Shown here one piece after another: positions 10,989 to 21,810 of a DNA stretch of 64,000 bases. The stretch is from Hippopus hippopus (Eukaryota > Mollusca > Bivalvia > Cardiida > Cardiidae): positions 47,008,311 through 47,072,310 of the forward strand of contig OX328106.1 in NCBI GenBank assembly GCA_946811185.2, in the 5' to 3' direction. A program made the position numbers and the translations under genes. Positions within the stretch are counted from its first letter, which is position 1; each line of letters opens with the position of its first letter. Under the pieces are notes generated by a model. That model searched no databases and was not told where the DNA came from. It saw only the letters and a list, made by a program, of their open reading frames with translations.

Positions 10989-11366
10989 ACCATTTTGATC
11001 CTCAAAAAACATAATTAGGCAAAAATAAAGCTTTTTTCCTTGTAATAGAGATGGAACAAAAAACAATAACAAACATGTCAATTTTTTGGGGAAAAATTAA
11101 ACGGAATGAATGGCAGTTAAAAATTCAAGAAACTGACAACAAATAACTTGGAAATTTAATTTCATGTTTCTTTCCTTAAAACATAATGTTTAAGGCATTT
11201 TGACTAGGAAAAGGTTATTTTATTTTTGAAAAAGGGAAAATCAGAAGATTCTAAAAAAAAAAAAACATACTGTACTATTACAGGGAAGGAAAAGCATGAA
11301 GAACATGGATGATTCTTCTCGATTTTTGAACAAATTGATTAGCAGTGGGGTACACTATAATTAGTA
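10989..11366. other. Nothing recognised
   Basis: A-rich intronic sequence without frames or repeat ends. Confidence 0.5.
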
Positions 11367-11555
11367 CCTTTTTCTAGAAGAAAAAAATTCTGATTCACTA
11401 AATTTGAAAGTGTATGTAGATAAATAATCAGAGAAGCTTCAAATGATGAAATTGGCATGTGAAAGGGCAGGAAACATTGTGGGAAAAAGAAGAAAATGCT
11501 GGATACAAACTGATTGTTTTCAAAAGCCTTCTTCAAGATCTTGGGAAGCAACTCA
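11367..11555 (-). mobile_element. T1 copy, decayed
   Basis: Core GGAAACATTGTGGGAAAAAG is present; the right palindrome arm and right end are lost. Confidence 0.55.
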
Positions 11556-11654
11556 TCATTACTTTTTATTTGAATTTTTTCTAACAATCTACAGTATCTT
11601 CAAGATGCTCAGGAATAGAACTTGAAAGATGACAAGGGGGGATATTATTGGGCT

Positions 11655-11849
11655 TTAACCCTTTACCTGACAATCCCGAGTTTCACAACCTCTGGAAAGG
11701 CTTTTAAAATCATTGTGGAAAAAGGAGAAAATGCTGGTAACCAGTTTTCTACTCTATCAGAGTTTGTATTTGTACCAGTTATGAACTTATGATCTCCAGA
11801 TATATTTTATTTGACTGAGTCTAAAATTTGTTGTTTGGGTAAAGGTTAA
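11655..11849 (+). mobile_element. T1 copy, right palindrome arm deleted
   Basis: TTAA on both sides, GCTGGTAACCAGTTTTCTAC junction inside the palindrome. Confidence 0.8.
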
Positions 11850-12049
11850 AACCCAAGAAAAAGTAACTTCCCACAAAGCCAATGATGATCATAATGCAGT
11901 TTTGCAGAAATGTTTAAAGAAATATATCATACTGGTACCCACTGTAGTTGTCTTAGGAAAACTGAACTTAACATGTAAATGTAAAGGAATCTAGCCAAAA
12001 CAAATGTAATATCAAAGTTCACTTATATTTCCCTTTCTTTCCCTCTTCT

Positions 12050-12350
12050 TTAACTCTCTATCAAAAAACAAACTTTTAGACTGGTCCAATTTCAAAGTTA
12101 ATGCTGACAAAAAAATTATTACTGTTCAAATGATAAAGACTAGACAAGGTTATTGGAAAAGGAGAAACAGCTGGTTACCAGCATTTTCTCCTTCTTCCCA
12201 CTTTTCAAAAGCTGTCTTTCTAAGGATCATTAAGGGTCCAGATTGTGTAGTAAAGTGTTAAATTAAAATCCCAGTTTGTAGGAAATGGAAAAAAAAAAAT
12301 GCTGGTAACCGGCACTGTCTCCTTTTCCACAATTATTTTACCTATTGGAT
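12050..12350 (-). mobile_element. T1 copy plus adjacent T1 core fragment
   Basis: 12050-12261 is TTAA-bounded. 12262-12350 retains only a decayed palindrome (GCTGGTAACCGGCA). Confidence 0.65.
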
Positions 12351-12392
12351 GACTAACCAAAACATTTGAACCATGTATATAAATATTTGGTT

Positions 12393-12870
12393 TTTTCTGT
12401 GAAAGATCGAAATTTATTTCATCGAGTGAACACCATCGGTAATATTTTCATGAGTGGCACAGCCACGAGTGAAAATATTACCAATGATGTACACGAGATG
12501 AAATAAATTTCTATCTTTCACAGAAAAAAAAACAAATAATCTATTTATTTCATACTTATCCTTTTTTGGGGGGACTCACATCAGAATTCAGTACAGTTCT
12601 TTTCAGTAATTCCCTGTGGGGTACCCCCTCCACATAGCAATGCATTACAATATTATATAAAGCGCGAGACATGTATGGTAAATTACGGCATATTTCCATC
12701 TGGTTGAATGGCAGGTGCATTTTACCTAGGTAACTTGTGTGCCGGAACTAGCGTTTCCGCCTTCAATTAAAATGTTGGAAAATAAAATTTTTTTCACTGG
12801 TTGTAACCAAGAAATATTGAAAAATATCTCAAGGTTATTTCTCAATAAACTACCAGAAAGTATGAAATAA
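12393..12870. repeat. Palindromic element P2
   Basis: 12393-12535 is a long inverted repeat: CTGTGAAAGATCGAAATTTA pairs with its complement near 12515, around the centre GTGGCACAGCCACGAG. A second inverted pair, TTATTTCATACTT (~12543) and AAGTATGAAATAAA (~12858), suggests a larger element. Confidence 0.65.
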
Positions 12871-13559
12871 AACATTTATAATTTCCAGCCCAATTATGAA
12901 TAGTTATCTCTCTTTGAGCACTCTTGTGCATTTATGCAAGTCACTAAACAAGTCTTGCAAGACAGCGTGATGTTATCAGAATCTTTGTGGTACGTTGTCT
13001 GCTCATGTAATATTCTGCGAAGATTAGATCTGTTTGCTATGAAACATCACTATCCTGTACAGGATAAGTATTAATACCCGGTGCATAAAGAAAAACTCTG
13101 CTGCTAGAAAAGTAGCAATGGAGAAAATGGCTGTATACAATACTTCTGTGAAAAAATCTAGCTTGTTTTTTGCTCCAAATTTCTTAAAAAATTTATTATT
13201 TCAAACAGGAAAAATAGTTTTTGAAAATACCATTGTTTACTGCAAATCTTTGTACAGAGTTTCTAAATATAGATTTAAGGAAACCCAGGATTTGTGCATT
13301 CTGGTTTTCCCAGACTTATCAACAAAAAATGTACCAGGGCTATATTTCCCGAGCCTATTGGGGCTGTGTTTATAAATGACTGGTGCATAGGTTATATGCT
13401 ACCTAACCATGGCTAAGTGAATCACACAAAGTAGCATTTTATTGAGTGAACGTTTATTTTATTTTGAAATCCACTGTATTGATGACCATCTTGAAAAGTA
13501 ATCCGGTTCTGTACCCAGAATGCCCACAGGTATGTATTTGAAAAGTGACACCTGGCTGA
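12871..13559. other. Nothing recognised
   Basis: An 85-codon frame at 13118-13375 has no recognisable motif. I see no splice sites or neighbours that support it. Confidence 0.45.
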
Positions 13560-13960
13560 AGATAATACTTTGCGGTGCCTGTAAGGTAGCCAAAATTGTT
13601 CATTTATCCAAAATGGAAAAGAGAAAATGAAAAATGAAAGCTTTATTAATTCTATTCTGTGACACCAAACAATTAAAAAATTATAAACAAATTAAAAAAA
13701 TAAATTAAAAATGAAGAAGTTAACTATTTGTAATGTACATGTAACTTAATACTCCACATATGTCAAATAATAGCCATTTCTCATTTTCAAATCTTGTTGT
13801 ATGGGGCACAAATTCACAAAATAAACATTTGGCCAAAACATTCTACTTTGTATTTTTAGCTGGCCAAAACGTCCGTGGCCAACACGTCCTGGCTAATTTA
13901 ACGTCCTGGCCAAAAAGTCTGTGGCCAAAACATCCTACATTCAGTCTAAACCGCTATTTG
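13560..13960 (+). mobile_element. G1 element, right part
   Basis: Shares GAAGAAGTTAACTATTTGTAA and the GGCCAAAACGTCC minisatellite terminus with the copies at 37.6-39.1 kb. Confidence 0.7.
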
Positions 13961-14096
13961 AGTTGCACTAACGGAAATAGGGTCTCTTAATAATCTTCAA
14001 GGGCTTTAAAAATAGATGAGACTAAAAATATTTTTTGTCCGGTAAGACATATCTTAATATGGAGAATCAATAATATAATGATCATGTAGTACATAC

Positions 14097-14190
14097 CATC
14101 TTTTGACAATGTTTCCAGATATTGTTTGCTTTTCACAATTTCCTCATATTTTTGTCTCCAGCCATCCATGTCTTCATCTGGAGTTCCCAT
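14097..14190 (-). CDS. SHTN1-like: Shootin-1-like, coding exon 1
   Basis: The start codon is at 14188-14190 and the product begins MGTPDEDMDGWRQKYEEI. The exon ends AAAGATG before donor GTATGT (rc of 14091-14096), leaving phase 1. Thirty nucleotides upstream of the ATG is a possible splice acceptor (TTTGACAG, exon edge 14219), which suggests a 5' UTR intron. Confidence 0.8.
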
Positions 14191-14269
14191 GTTGAAGATG
14201 AATTTCAGTTTCTGTTAATCTGTCAAAATAAATAATATTGTTTTAGCCTTTGCCACACAATCCCATGTT

Positions 14270-14496
14270 TTAACTCTTTACCACACAATCCCAAGTTTTA
14301 ATGACCCTGAGGAAGAAGCCTTTTGAAAACTTTGTGGGAAAAGGAGAAAATGCTGGTAACCAGCATTTTCTTCTTTTCCCACAATGTTTTCTACCCATCA
14401 AAGACAGAAATCATCACTTGAGCTACATTTAGTTTTTCATCTGCAAATGCTTTCAATTAGGTCAAGTACAGAAATTGTTGTTTTGTTAAGAGTTAA
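14270..14496 (+). mobile_element. T1 copy nested in T1
   Basis: Complete copy with TTAA at both sides. It is inserted at the TTAA of the internal GTTTTAACGACC motif of the outer copy. Confidence 0.88.
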
Positions 14497-14656
14497 AGAC
14501 CACCAAAAAGGAATGCCTCTGAAGAGATTGTGAGAAAATGTTGGAAACCAGCATTTTCTCATAATTGTTTTCTACATTTTCTTAGACATATAAGGACATT
14601 TGGGGCACATAAAATTTCTTATCTGCAAATGCTTTCAATTTATACAAGGCTATATA

Positions 14657-15914
14657 TACTCAAAGGCAAAAGAAAGTATACAGTTTTTGATCTCTCATAA
14701 TTTTCTCATTTTTCATATTTTTGACCTGAAATCTTCAAAAACCCATTGCTACTAAGTTTGAAATGATATTCTGTCATTAATTTACAAATTGACACACTTG
14801 ACTGGCTACAGTGCAGGTACATGTCAATTTTGTATATCTGCACCTGCAACCTATTGGACAATAAACACATTGCTGGAAATCGGTATTTGGTTTCTAAGTC
14901 GATAATCTTAAAAAACCACAGTCTTTTTGTTTTTCTATCGAACAATGGAGCGGCTTTCAGAAGCCGATAGAAATTGTGTCATTAAGATTTTGGAAGCTGG
15001 TCGTTCAAGACCAGTCTGTAACTTGTTACTTGCAATGTACACAAGTCACGGTTGATCGGCTGTGAAGGTGCTATGAGTTGAAGGAACTGCTGTCTGTTTG
15101 ACCTGAAGTAATCATGTCAAAGTAAGACCGGTACATCAGGAGTTGGGGGTGGAATGATGCAAAAAATCAACATTGCGAGGTCCTAGTGAATCACTTAAGT
15201 GAAAGTGAATCAGGGTGATGTGCAGTGTCTGCACTCAATCAAATTTAGTCAAATTCAAAGCCATGAACATGGTTCTGAATCATTTGAGATCTGCAATCAA
15301 TAAATGAGAATGAAATTTGGTAACATCACATGAAAGTGTCTGGAAATTAGGAGGAACTGCTTAAAAAGTATGCCAAAGAAAGTTAACTTGTCACAAATAC
15401 CAGATCCAGAGGCCTGATTATTGAAGCAAATTGAGTCTGACAATACTTTTAGAGATTGAAATGGAAACATCTTCTTGTCTTTAAAAGAAATAGGGACCCG
15501 CATGGCTTATACGTAAAGAGTTCGATCCCGACCCAAGGTGTTCCGATCTCATGCGAGTTTCCTTTGGCAAGACATTTGAGGGCCCGGTCATAGATCGGTT
15601 AAACTCATGATGAACATGAATAAGTTTGATGAAGTGAGCTAATGTCGTGATAATGTTGAGAGCAAAGTGAAACACCATTTAGTCCATCAACCATTGAAAA
15701 CCCTGTCGTAACAAAAAAGTCTTTTGCTAACCTTTGATACATAACTCCCTTGTTTTCTGTAAATAATGGTGTATTGCTGACATTTTTTTTTAGTTTTTCC
15801 GTTTAAAAATGACTGGACTATCGCAAGAAAAAGATTGCAAGGGCTTAAGCTTTAAATATTTTGCCGAAACAGCCAAAATTAGAAGGTGTATACTTTCTTT
15901 TGCCTCTGAGTATA
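14657..15914 (+). mobile_element. Decayed Tc1/mariner-like transposon
   Basis: Inverted ends TACTCAAAGGCAAAAGAAAG (14657) and CTTTCTTTTGCCTCTGAGTA (to 15914) flank ~1.26 kb, the usual Tc1/mariner length, at a TA. At 14945 a short frame, MERLSEADRNCVIKILEAG, resembles the first helix-turn-helix of Tc1-type transposases and stops after ~36 codons. No DDE core could be read. An S1 SINE sits inside at 15487-15705. The element is non-functional. Confidence 0.75.
15487..15705 (+). mobile_element. S1 SINE
   Basis: Decayed tRNA head with B-box-like GAGTTCGATCCC. The body carries GGCAAGACATTTGAGGGCCC, and a GATAATGTTGAGAGC then AAACACCATT tail. Confidence 0.7.
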
Positions 15915-15935
15915 TTTGTCGTTTGGTAAAGAGTT

Positions 15936-16930
15936 AGGTCTTTATCACAGAAGAATATTTTAGACTTGCCAAATTTAAAAAGAAATTCCAGGACAAATTG
16001 AATAATGTGTCCAAATGATGCACTTTTTCTTTGAAAGGGTAAAAGCATTGTGGGGAGAAAGTTCTGGTTGTCAGTAATTTCTCTATTTTTCCTCAGTACT
16101 GATGTTTTCAAAAGCTTTCTTTTTCAGCATTTTCTCCTATTCCCTGAAGTTTTCTTACCCTTTCATAGACAAGCCTCTTCATTTAACCCTTTACCGCACA
16201 AAGCTGTCTTTTAACGACACTGGGAAAGAAGCCTTTTGAAAACATTGTGGGAAAAGGAGAAAATGCTGGAAACCAGCATTTTCTCCCTTTCCCACAATGT
16301 TCTCTACCCTTTCAAAGAAAATTGCACCATTTGAGCCGCACTGAAATTGTCGTCTGCAAATTCTGTCAATTTGGACAAGGCTTAAATTTTGTCGTCTGGT
16401 AAAGGGTTAACTCTTAACCAAACAACAATATTTTAGGCTAGTCTGAATTGAAAGCATCTGCAGATAAATAAAAATAAATGTGACTCTGAAATCGAATTTT
16501 GTGTTTTGAATGGTCGAAAATATTGTGGAAATAGAAGAACATGCTGGTTACCAGCATTTTCTCCTTTTGCAACAAAGGTTTCAAAAAGCTTTTTCCTCAG
16601 AGTCATTATTGATTAAAGCTTCAGATTGTGTGGTAAAGGGTTAACTCTTTATCAAACGGCAAAACTTTGGATCAGTCCAAATTGAAAGAATTTGCAGACG
16701 ACAATTTTAATGTGGCTCAAAAGATGGAATTTGTTTCTGGTGGGTTAGAAAACATAGTGGGAAAAGTAGAAAATGCTGGTCACCAGCATTTTCTACTTTT
16801 CCTACTTGTTTTCAAAAGACTTCGTTGATAGGGTTGTTAAAACTTGTGATTATGTGGTAAAAGGTTAACTCTTTACCAAACAACAGAATTTTAGACTAGT
16901 CCAAATTGAAAGCATTTGCAGACAACAAAA
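15936..16930. mobile_element. T1 cluster, five elements sharing boundaries
   Basis: A decayed copy runs 15936-16182. 16183-16410 (+), 16407-16644 (-) and 16641-16868 (-) follow, each sharing its terminal TTAA with the next, and a fourth (-) starts at 16865 and is cut by the gap. The copy 16641-16868 has the same G-to-T change mirrored in both palindrome arms (AAGTAGAAAATG / CATTTTCTACTT). Confidence 0.88.
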
Positions 16931-17130
16931 NNNNNNNNNNNNNNNNNNNNNNNNNNNNNNNNNNNNNNNNNNNNNNNNNNNNNNNNNNNNNNNNNNNNNN
17001 NNNNNNNNNNNNNNNNNNNNNNNNNNNNNNNNNNNNNNNNNNNNNNNNNNNNNNNNNNNNNNNNNNNNNNNNNNNNNNNNNNNNNNNNNNNNNNNNNNNN
17101 NNNNNNNNNNNNNNNNNNNNNNNNNNNNNN
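16931..17130. other. Assembly gap, 200 N
   Basis: Exactly 200 unknown bases, which looks like a placeholder length. The gap begins 66 bp into a T1 copy, shortly before where its palindrome should be, and ends inside an S1 SINE. Confidence 0.98.
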
Positions 17131-17310
17131 AAGCCTCATCACTGGATCCACTGGACTTTTCGTGGGAGGGTCCTTGCACAAGACACTTCAGAGCCCTAGC
17201 CTAGTACTGGTGAAACCCATGTAATACATGAATATGTGAGCTGTCACAGTGATATGACTGAAATAATGTTGAAAGCGGCGAAAAACACCATTCAAACAAT
17301 CAATCTAAAA
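17131..17310 (+). mobile_element. S1 SINE, 5' truncated by gap
   Basis: Body TCCTTGCACAAGACACTTCA, then GATATGACTGAAATAATG, GTTGAAAGCGGC and an ATCAATC tail. Confidence 0.75.
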
Positions 17311-17463
17311 TTCCAGGGCATCTGATACAGAGTTTAGAGTTTGACTTGTGTTATCTCTCATCTCTTACAATGATTGTTCAAGTGGCTCTTTTAACCATAT
17401 CACCACAATCAAGGGAAATGACAATCACACACTGAAGTGAAAAATGAGTAACTTATCACTCTG

Positions 17464-18144
17464 AAACCCTTTACCACACAATCCCAAATATAAACAACCC
17501 TGAGGAAGAAGCCCTTTAAAAACATTGTGGGAAAAGGAGAAAATGCTGGTAACCAGCATTTTCTCCTTTTCGCACAATGTTTTCTACTCTTCCCAACATG
17601 AATTTCAATTTTTAATTCACAATTATTTTGCAATCTGCCTGCAAATGCTTTATATTTGGACCAGTCTAAAATTTTGTCTTTTAGTAAAGAGTTAAATCTT
17701 CAGCAGACAAGGAAAATTTAGACTGGACCACATTCAAAGCACTTGCAGAAGACAAAATAAGCTTTTACGACACAATCCTAAGATTTAACGACCTTGAGCA
17801 GGAAGGCTTTTTGAAAACAGCGTGGGGTAGGAGAAAATGCTGGTAACCTGCATTTTCTCCTGTTCCTATAATGTTTTCTACCATTTATAAAGACAGATGC
17901 CATATTTTGAGCTACATTTAATTTGTCCTCTGGAAATGCTTTCAATTTGGTCAAATCTAAATTTTTGTCATTTGGTAAAGAGTTAAATTTCTCAAATGAC
18001 AAGGTTTGTCTTGAAAAGTGTAGAAAACATTTTTTTGGAAAAAGAGAAAATGCTTTTAACCAGCATTTTTCCCCTTTTTCCACAATGTTTTTAAAGCCTT
18101 CTTCTTCAAGGTTGATAAAACTCAGGATTGTCTGGTAAAGGGTT
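17464..18144. mobile_element. T1 cluster of three copies and a fragment
   Basis: 17464-17695 (+) is complete. 17692-17760 is a left (-) fragment. 17761-17986 (+) and 17983-18144 (-) share a TTAA. Confidence 0.8.
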
Positions 18145-18159
18145 CACTGACTACTGGTA

Positions 18160-18310
18160 TGCTATGGTCTGCGCTAAAGCTTGACTTAGAGATGAAAGGC
18201 GCAGGATCAAAAACCTGGAAGCCCTGGGTTTGATCTTCACTCAAGACACTGGAGGGGTGTCCTTGGCAATATGTCTGGGTTCTTGCCAAGCACTGGTAAA
18301 ACCTATGACC
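18160..18310 (+). mobile_element. SINE fragment, tRNA-like head
   Basis: B-box-like GGGTTTGATCTTC followed by an S1-like GACACTGGAGGGGTGTCCTT segment; the tail is absent. Confidence 0.45.
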
Positions 18311-18330
18311 TACTATCAGTTTTAAAAAGC

Positions 18331-18402
18331 CGTTTACAAGATTCCCAACTTTAAACGACCCTGAGTGAAAAGTCTTATTAAAACATAGTGGGGGAAAAGG
18401 AG
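18331..18402 (+). mobile_element. T1 left part truncated by C1
   Basis: Reads T1 up to GTGGGGGAAAAGGAGACAAG and then switches at once to the C1 end GGGCCATGATGGCCCT. Confidence 0.7.
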
Positions 18403-19140
18403 ACAAGAGGGCCATGATGGCCCTGAAGTGCTCAACTAAGTCTGTGTATCTCTGAAAACATAATACAAACTATAGTCAATGCTTCTCTTTGATATAACCT
18501 AATGACCTAGTTCTTTACCAGGCTGACCCACTTTCAAAACTGTTTATGATATCAGGACAACCGTTTTGACCAAATCTGATAACAATCATAGTGAAAATGT
18601 AGAGTTTTATTCCAGTGACATACTTTAACCCTTTCCCAAACAACAAATTTTGGACTCGTCCAAATTCAGAATATCTGCACACAACAACTTCAGAATCGTT
18701 ACAAACATACTCAAGTTCTCTGATAGGATAGAAAACATTGTGGGAAAAGGAGAAAATGCAAGTTACCAGCAATTTCTCCTTTTCCCACAAATTTTTCAAA
18801 AGGCTTCATCCTCACAGTTGTTAAAACTTGGGAATGTGTGGTAAAGGAATAAGATCAGATTTAACAAAACATTAGATCTCATCTGCGGTATCTTCAAAAC
18901 AAACATTCTGATCAACATTCATGAGGACTGGACTGAACATGTGGCCTTGAGTACACAAGGTTTATGACCCTGTGACCAACATTTTGATACAACGTAAATC
19001 ATTTGGGAACCCATCTGAGGTATCATGGGACAAACATTCTGACCAACTTTCAAGAGTGTTGGATTGAAATGTGACTTTCAGAGTGTGCACAAGGTTTTTT
19101 TCTAAAATTTGATCCACTGACCTATATTTTGACCTGATAT
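18403..19140 (-). mobile_element. C1 element split by T1
   Basis: Left end GGGCCATGATGGCCCTGAAG. The monomer motif ACAAACATTCTGA...GTGGCC recurs near 18900 and 19030. The T1 at 18625-18851 is nested in it. Confidence 0.7.
18625..18851 (-). mobile_element. T1 copy inside C1
   Basis: Left TTAA present, right end GGTAAAGGAATAAG decayed; the palindrome has small asymmetric changes. Confidence 0.85.
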
Positions 19141-19446
19141 TACCCTTTTTGTACATACATAAAGCGTGAGTTTGGAAAAGACTTGTTGCAATGTCACATG
19201 ATTGTGTCGATTATGAGGATTTGTATTTAAATCCTTATGATGACATCATAATTATTTGATGTTATAAAAAAAGACAGATTTACCTATTGCCAAAAGACCA
19301 TCCCTTTATTTAAAAGCCCAAACTTGCTCCTTTTTACTATATGTAATTGTACAGTTTATACAATTTCAAAGAAAAATACATCTACTTGAATTTATCATGT
19401 TTACATGAAATTTAGCTTTACTGTGTAAAATCTACAAAGGCCCCTT
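19141..19446. other. Nothing recognised
   Basis: AT-rich sequence without frames. Confidence 0.45.
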
Positions 19447-19677
19447 TTAATTCTATACCCATCCACAAAAATTTGGACTTGACCAAAATGAAAGCATGTG
19501 TAGACGACCAGATAAAAGTAAGTCAAATGCTGATTTCTTTCTTTTGATAGAGTAGAAAACATTGTAGGAACAGGAAAAAATGCTGGTTACTAGCATTTTC
19601 TCCTTTTCCCGCAATGTTTCCAAAAGCTTCCTTTCTTGAGGGTCATTAAAACCCAGGATCATGTGGTAAGGGGTTAA
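19447..19677 (-). mobile_element. T1 copy
   Basis: TTAA-bounded; arms GAACAGGAAAAAATGCTGGT / ACTAGCATTTTCTCC. Confidence 0.82.
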
Positions 19678-19793
19678 AAGAAGGACTTACTTGGTAAAGT
19701 GTCAAACTTTGATAGTGGGTTTAAAGGACATCAAGATGAGATAAAAGGTTGCAAATCAAAAGCTTTTTACATGATTACATAACTTAACCCTTT

Positions 19794-20012
19794 ACCACAC
19801 GACAAAATTTTAGACCTGTCCAAATTGAAAGCATTTGTAGATGACAGTTTTAACATGGCTCATATGAAATGATTTTTCTTTAATAGGGTAGAAAACATTG
19901 CGGGAAAAGGAGAAAATGCTGGTAACCAGCATTTTCTCCTTTTCCCACAATGTTTTCAAAAACCTTCTCTTTCAGGGGCGTTAAAAGTCATCATTGTGTG
20001 GTAAAGGGTTAA
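19794..20012 (-). mobile_element. T1 copy, near consensus
   Basis: TTAACCCTTTACCACACGAC to GGTAAAGGGTTAA with an intact central palindrome. Confidence 0.92.
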
Positions 20013-20092
20013 ACATGATAACTTAAACCCAATAATCTCTTTAACAACTACTGCAAAGGAAACATTTCGGTCCAACAAAACTGAATTTGCTT

Positions 20093-20600
20093 ATGTGCTG
20101 TTTAATACCTTTTCAACATTATTGCAGCTATATCGCGGCAGCCACTGTACCTATCTATGCTATTTAGGAGTTTCTTTAACTTATTACCACACAATCCCTA
20201 CTTTTGACGACCCTGAGAAAGAAGCCTTTGGAAACATTGTGGGAAAAGGAGAAAATCCTGGTAACCAGCATTTTCTCCTTTTCCCACAATGTTTTCCACC
20301 CTTCACAAAACAAATTTCAAATTTTCAGTCACTTTTATTTTGTCTCCTGCAAATGCTTTCGATTTGGACAAACCTAAAATTTTGTTGTTTGGTAATGAGT
20401 TAACCAGTTCTTCCCACAATATTCTTTCTGAGCCACTGGCTACTTTCATACTACAGAACTACCACTGCATTTAGAATTTACCAAATGCAATGATTATCAT
20501 CAATCCTTAGACAGAAACTGGACATAATGAGAATCATACCAGCTACCCCTGGGTTTTAAGCCCAATCTGTTACACTAACAACTTACACAGCGCAGACTCT
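20093..20600 (-). mobile_element. S1 SINE split by T1
   Basis: The tail part is 20093-20175 and the body and tRNA-like head are 20404-20600. On the minus strand the head contains a TGTTAGTGTAACAGATTGG A-box region. Confidence 0.75.
20176..20403 (+). mobile_element. T1 copy inside S1
   Basis: TTAA on both sides; interrupts the S1 sequence GAGTTTCTTTAAC/CCAGTTCTTCCC. Confidence 0.9.
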
Positions 20601-20790
20601 TCTGAGCCACTGGCTGCTTTCGCACATTCACACATAAATACCACTGCAACAATGTTCAGCGGTAAGACAGGAAGAAATCCAATTGCAATAATTATAATCA
20701 ATCCCCAGAAAGAAAACTGGCTGTACTGACAGCCATACCAGTGACCCCTGGGTTTTAGGCCCAATCTGTTACACTAACAACTTACACAAA
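20601..20790 (-). mobile_element. S1 SINE, head and body, tandem to previous
   Basis: Repeats GGTTTTAGGCCCAATCTGTT and TACACTAACAACTTACACA seen 190 bp to the left, so the two S1 heads form a direct repeat. Confidence 0.7.
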
Positions 20791-20851
20791 GAACAAACTC
20801 TGAACTGAAAGGGAAATAAAGTTTTGTTTTTTTTAAGCCACTCTTGGGCCT

Positions 20852-21080
20852 TTATTACTTTACCAAACAACAAAATTTTAGACAAGTCCAATTTCAAAGC
20901 ATTTGAAGACAACAGAATACATGTTACTTGATTATTGAAATTAGTTTTGGGAAGGGTAGAAAACATTGTGGGAAGGATAGAAAATGCTGATTACCAGCAT
21001 TTTCTCCTTTTCCCACAATGTTTTCAAAAGCCTTCTTATTCAGGGTTGTTAAAAGTCAGGATTGTGTGATAAAGGGTTAA
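20852..21080 (-). mobile_element. T1 copy
   Basis: Nearly complete; the left TTAA has changed to TTATTA and the right TTAA is intact. Confidence 0.88.
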
Positions 21081-21172
21081 ATACATTCGTTGTTTCACCT
21101 AAAGTTGTTACTGGTATGTCCATGGATAAATAAACACATGCACAGAAATGTGTTGGAATAATGAACCTATCA

Positions 21173-21399
21173 TTAACCCTTTACAAATGATCCGTGCCCT
21201 AACAACTCTGAAGAAATGAAAGCTTTTGAAAGCATTGTGGGAAAAGGAGAAAATGCTGGTAAACAACATGTTCTCTTTTTCCAGCACTGTTTTCTAAAGA
21301 TTTAAAGTTAAATTCAATCATTAAGCCACATTTGATTTGTTGTCTGCAAGAGCTTTCAATTTTGCAAATCTTACATTTTGTTGTTTAGTAAAGAATTAA
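21173..21399 (+). mobile_element. T1 copy
   Basis: TTAA at both sides; the palindrome right arm is diverged (ATGTTCTCTTTTTCCAGC). Confidence 0.82.
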
Positions 21400-21606
21400 G
21401 TTATGATGATAACTTAACAAGTACTCTGAAGTGGGTACTTAAAGATAAATAATTTAACCCCTCATAAGGATTTTTATGCCCATTCTCTATTCTAGACAGC
21501 ATTCAAAACATTGAGCAAAAAGGAGCTATTGTTTGTAGTGAGGAATGGCTTCATATCTTACGATATTTCTAAATTATTTATACGAAAATGTTTGTCTCTT
21601 TTTTTG

Positions 21607-21795
21607 TAGGGTGACCTGGAGGCCCAGGGTTCAAGCCTTACTCCATCCACTGTGTTTTTCTCGGGAGTGTTTTTGGGTAAGACACTTAAGAGCCCTAGCC
21701 GTGTACCCAGGAAATACATGAATATGTGAGCTGTCGCTGACCATAATAATGTTGAAAGCTGCGTAAAACACTATTCGATCAATCATTCAATCAGT
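21607..21795 (+). mobile_element. S1 SINE
   Basis: B-box-like GGGTTCAAGCC, GGGTAAGACACTTAAGAGCC, then AATAATGTTGAAAGCTGCG and an ATCAATCATTCAATC tail. Confidence 0.78.
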
Positions 21796-21810
21796 CTCTT
21801 TTTATGTTAA

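Larger units (their letters stand above)
652..14219 (-). other. SHTN1-like: Shootin-1-like gene, 5' half (five exons; continues beyond left edge)
   Basis: Exons on the minus strand are 14097-14190 (from ATG), 5740-5792, 1857-1917, 1187-1281 and 652-817. Every junction is GT-AG and the phases agree (1, 1, 0, 0 in transcription order: codon split after exons 1 and 3 only), giving one uninterrupted ~157-residue protein. The product is a hydrophilic coiled coil. Its segment YEIEKGCRASA, then ASKMHNKNEKLKRQSMSLL, then GDVSAEDLKIDSDDEEE, follows the order and spacing of the N-terminal region of vertebrate shootin-1 (EIEK-CR-SA, LKR-SM, DV--E---ID-DD) as I remember it. Shootin-1 couples actin retrograde flow to L1-type adhesion molecules in growth cones; the function here is inferred from the family. 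Vertebrate shootin is ~450-630 residues, so the rest lies to the left of the window. Introns 1 and 2 (8.3 and 3.8 kb) are filled with T1, T2 and C1 repeats; the 369-bp last intron shows nothing. The promoter was not located. Confidence 0.8.
14244..15936 (+). mobile_element. T1 copy carrying two nested insertions
   Basis: Outer T1 blocks are 14244-14273, 14497-14656 and 15915-15936. The first break is a T1 at TTAA and the second a Tc1/mariner-like element at TA. The outer right end TATTTGTCGTTTGGTAAAGAG resumes immediately after the transposon. Confidence 0.8.

Noticed and set aside
16865..17224. Four overlapping open frames across the N run
   Set aside because: They are open only because unknown bases hide stops.
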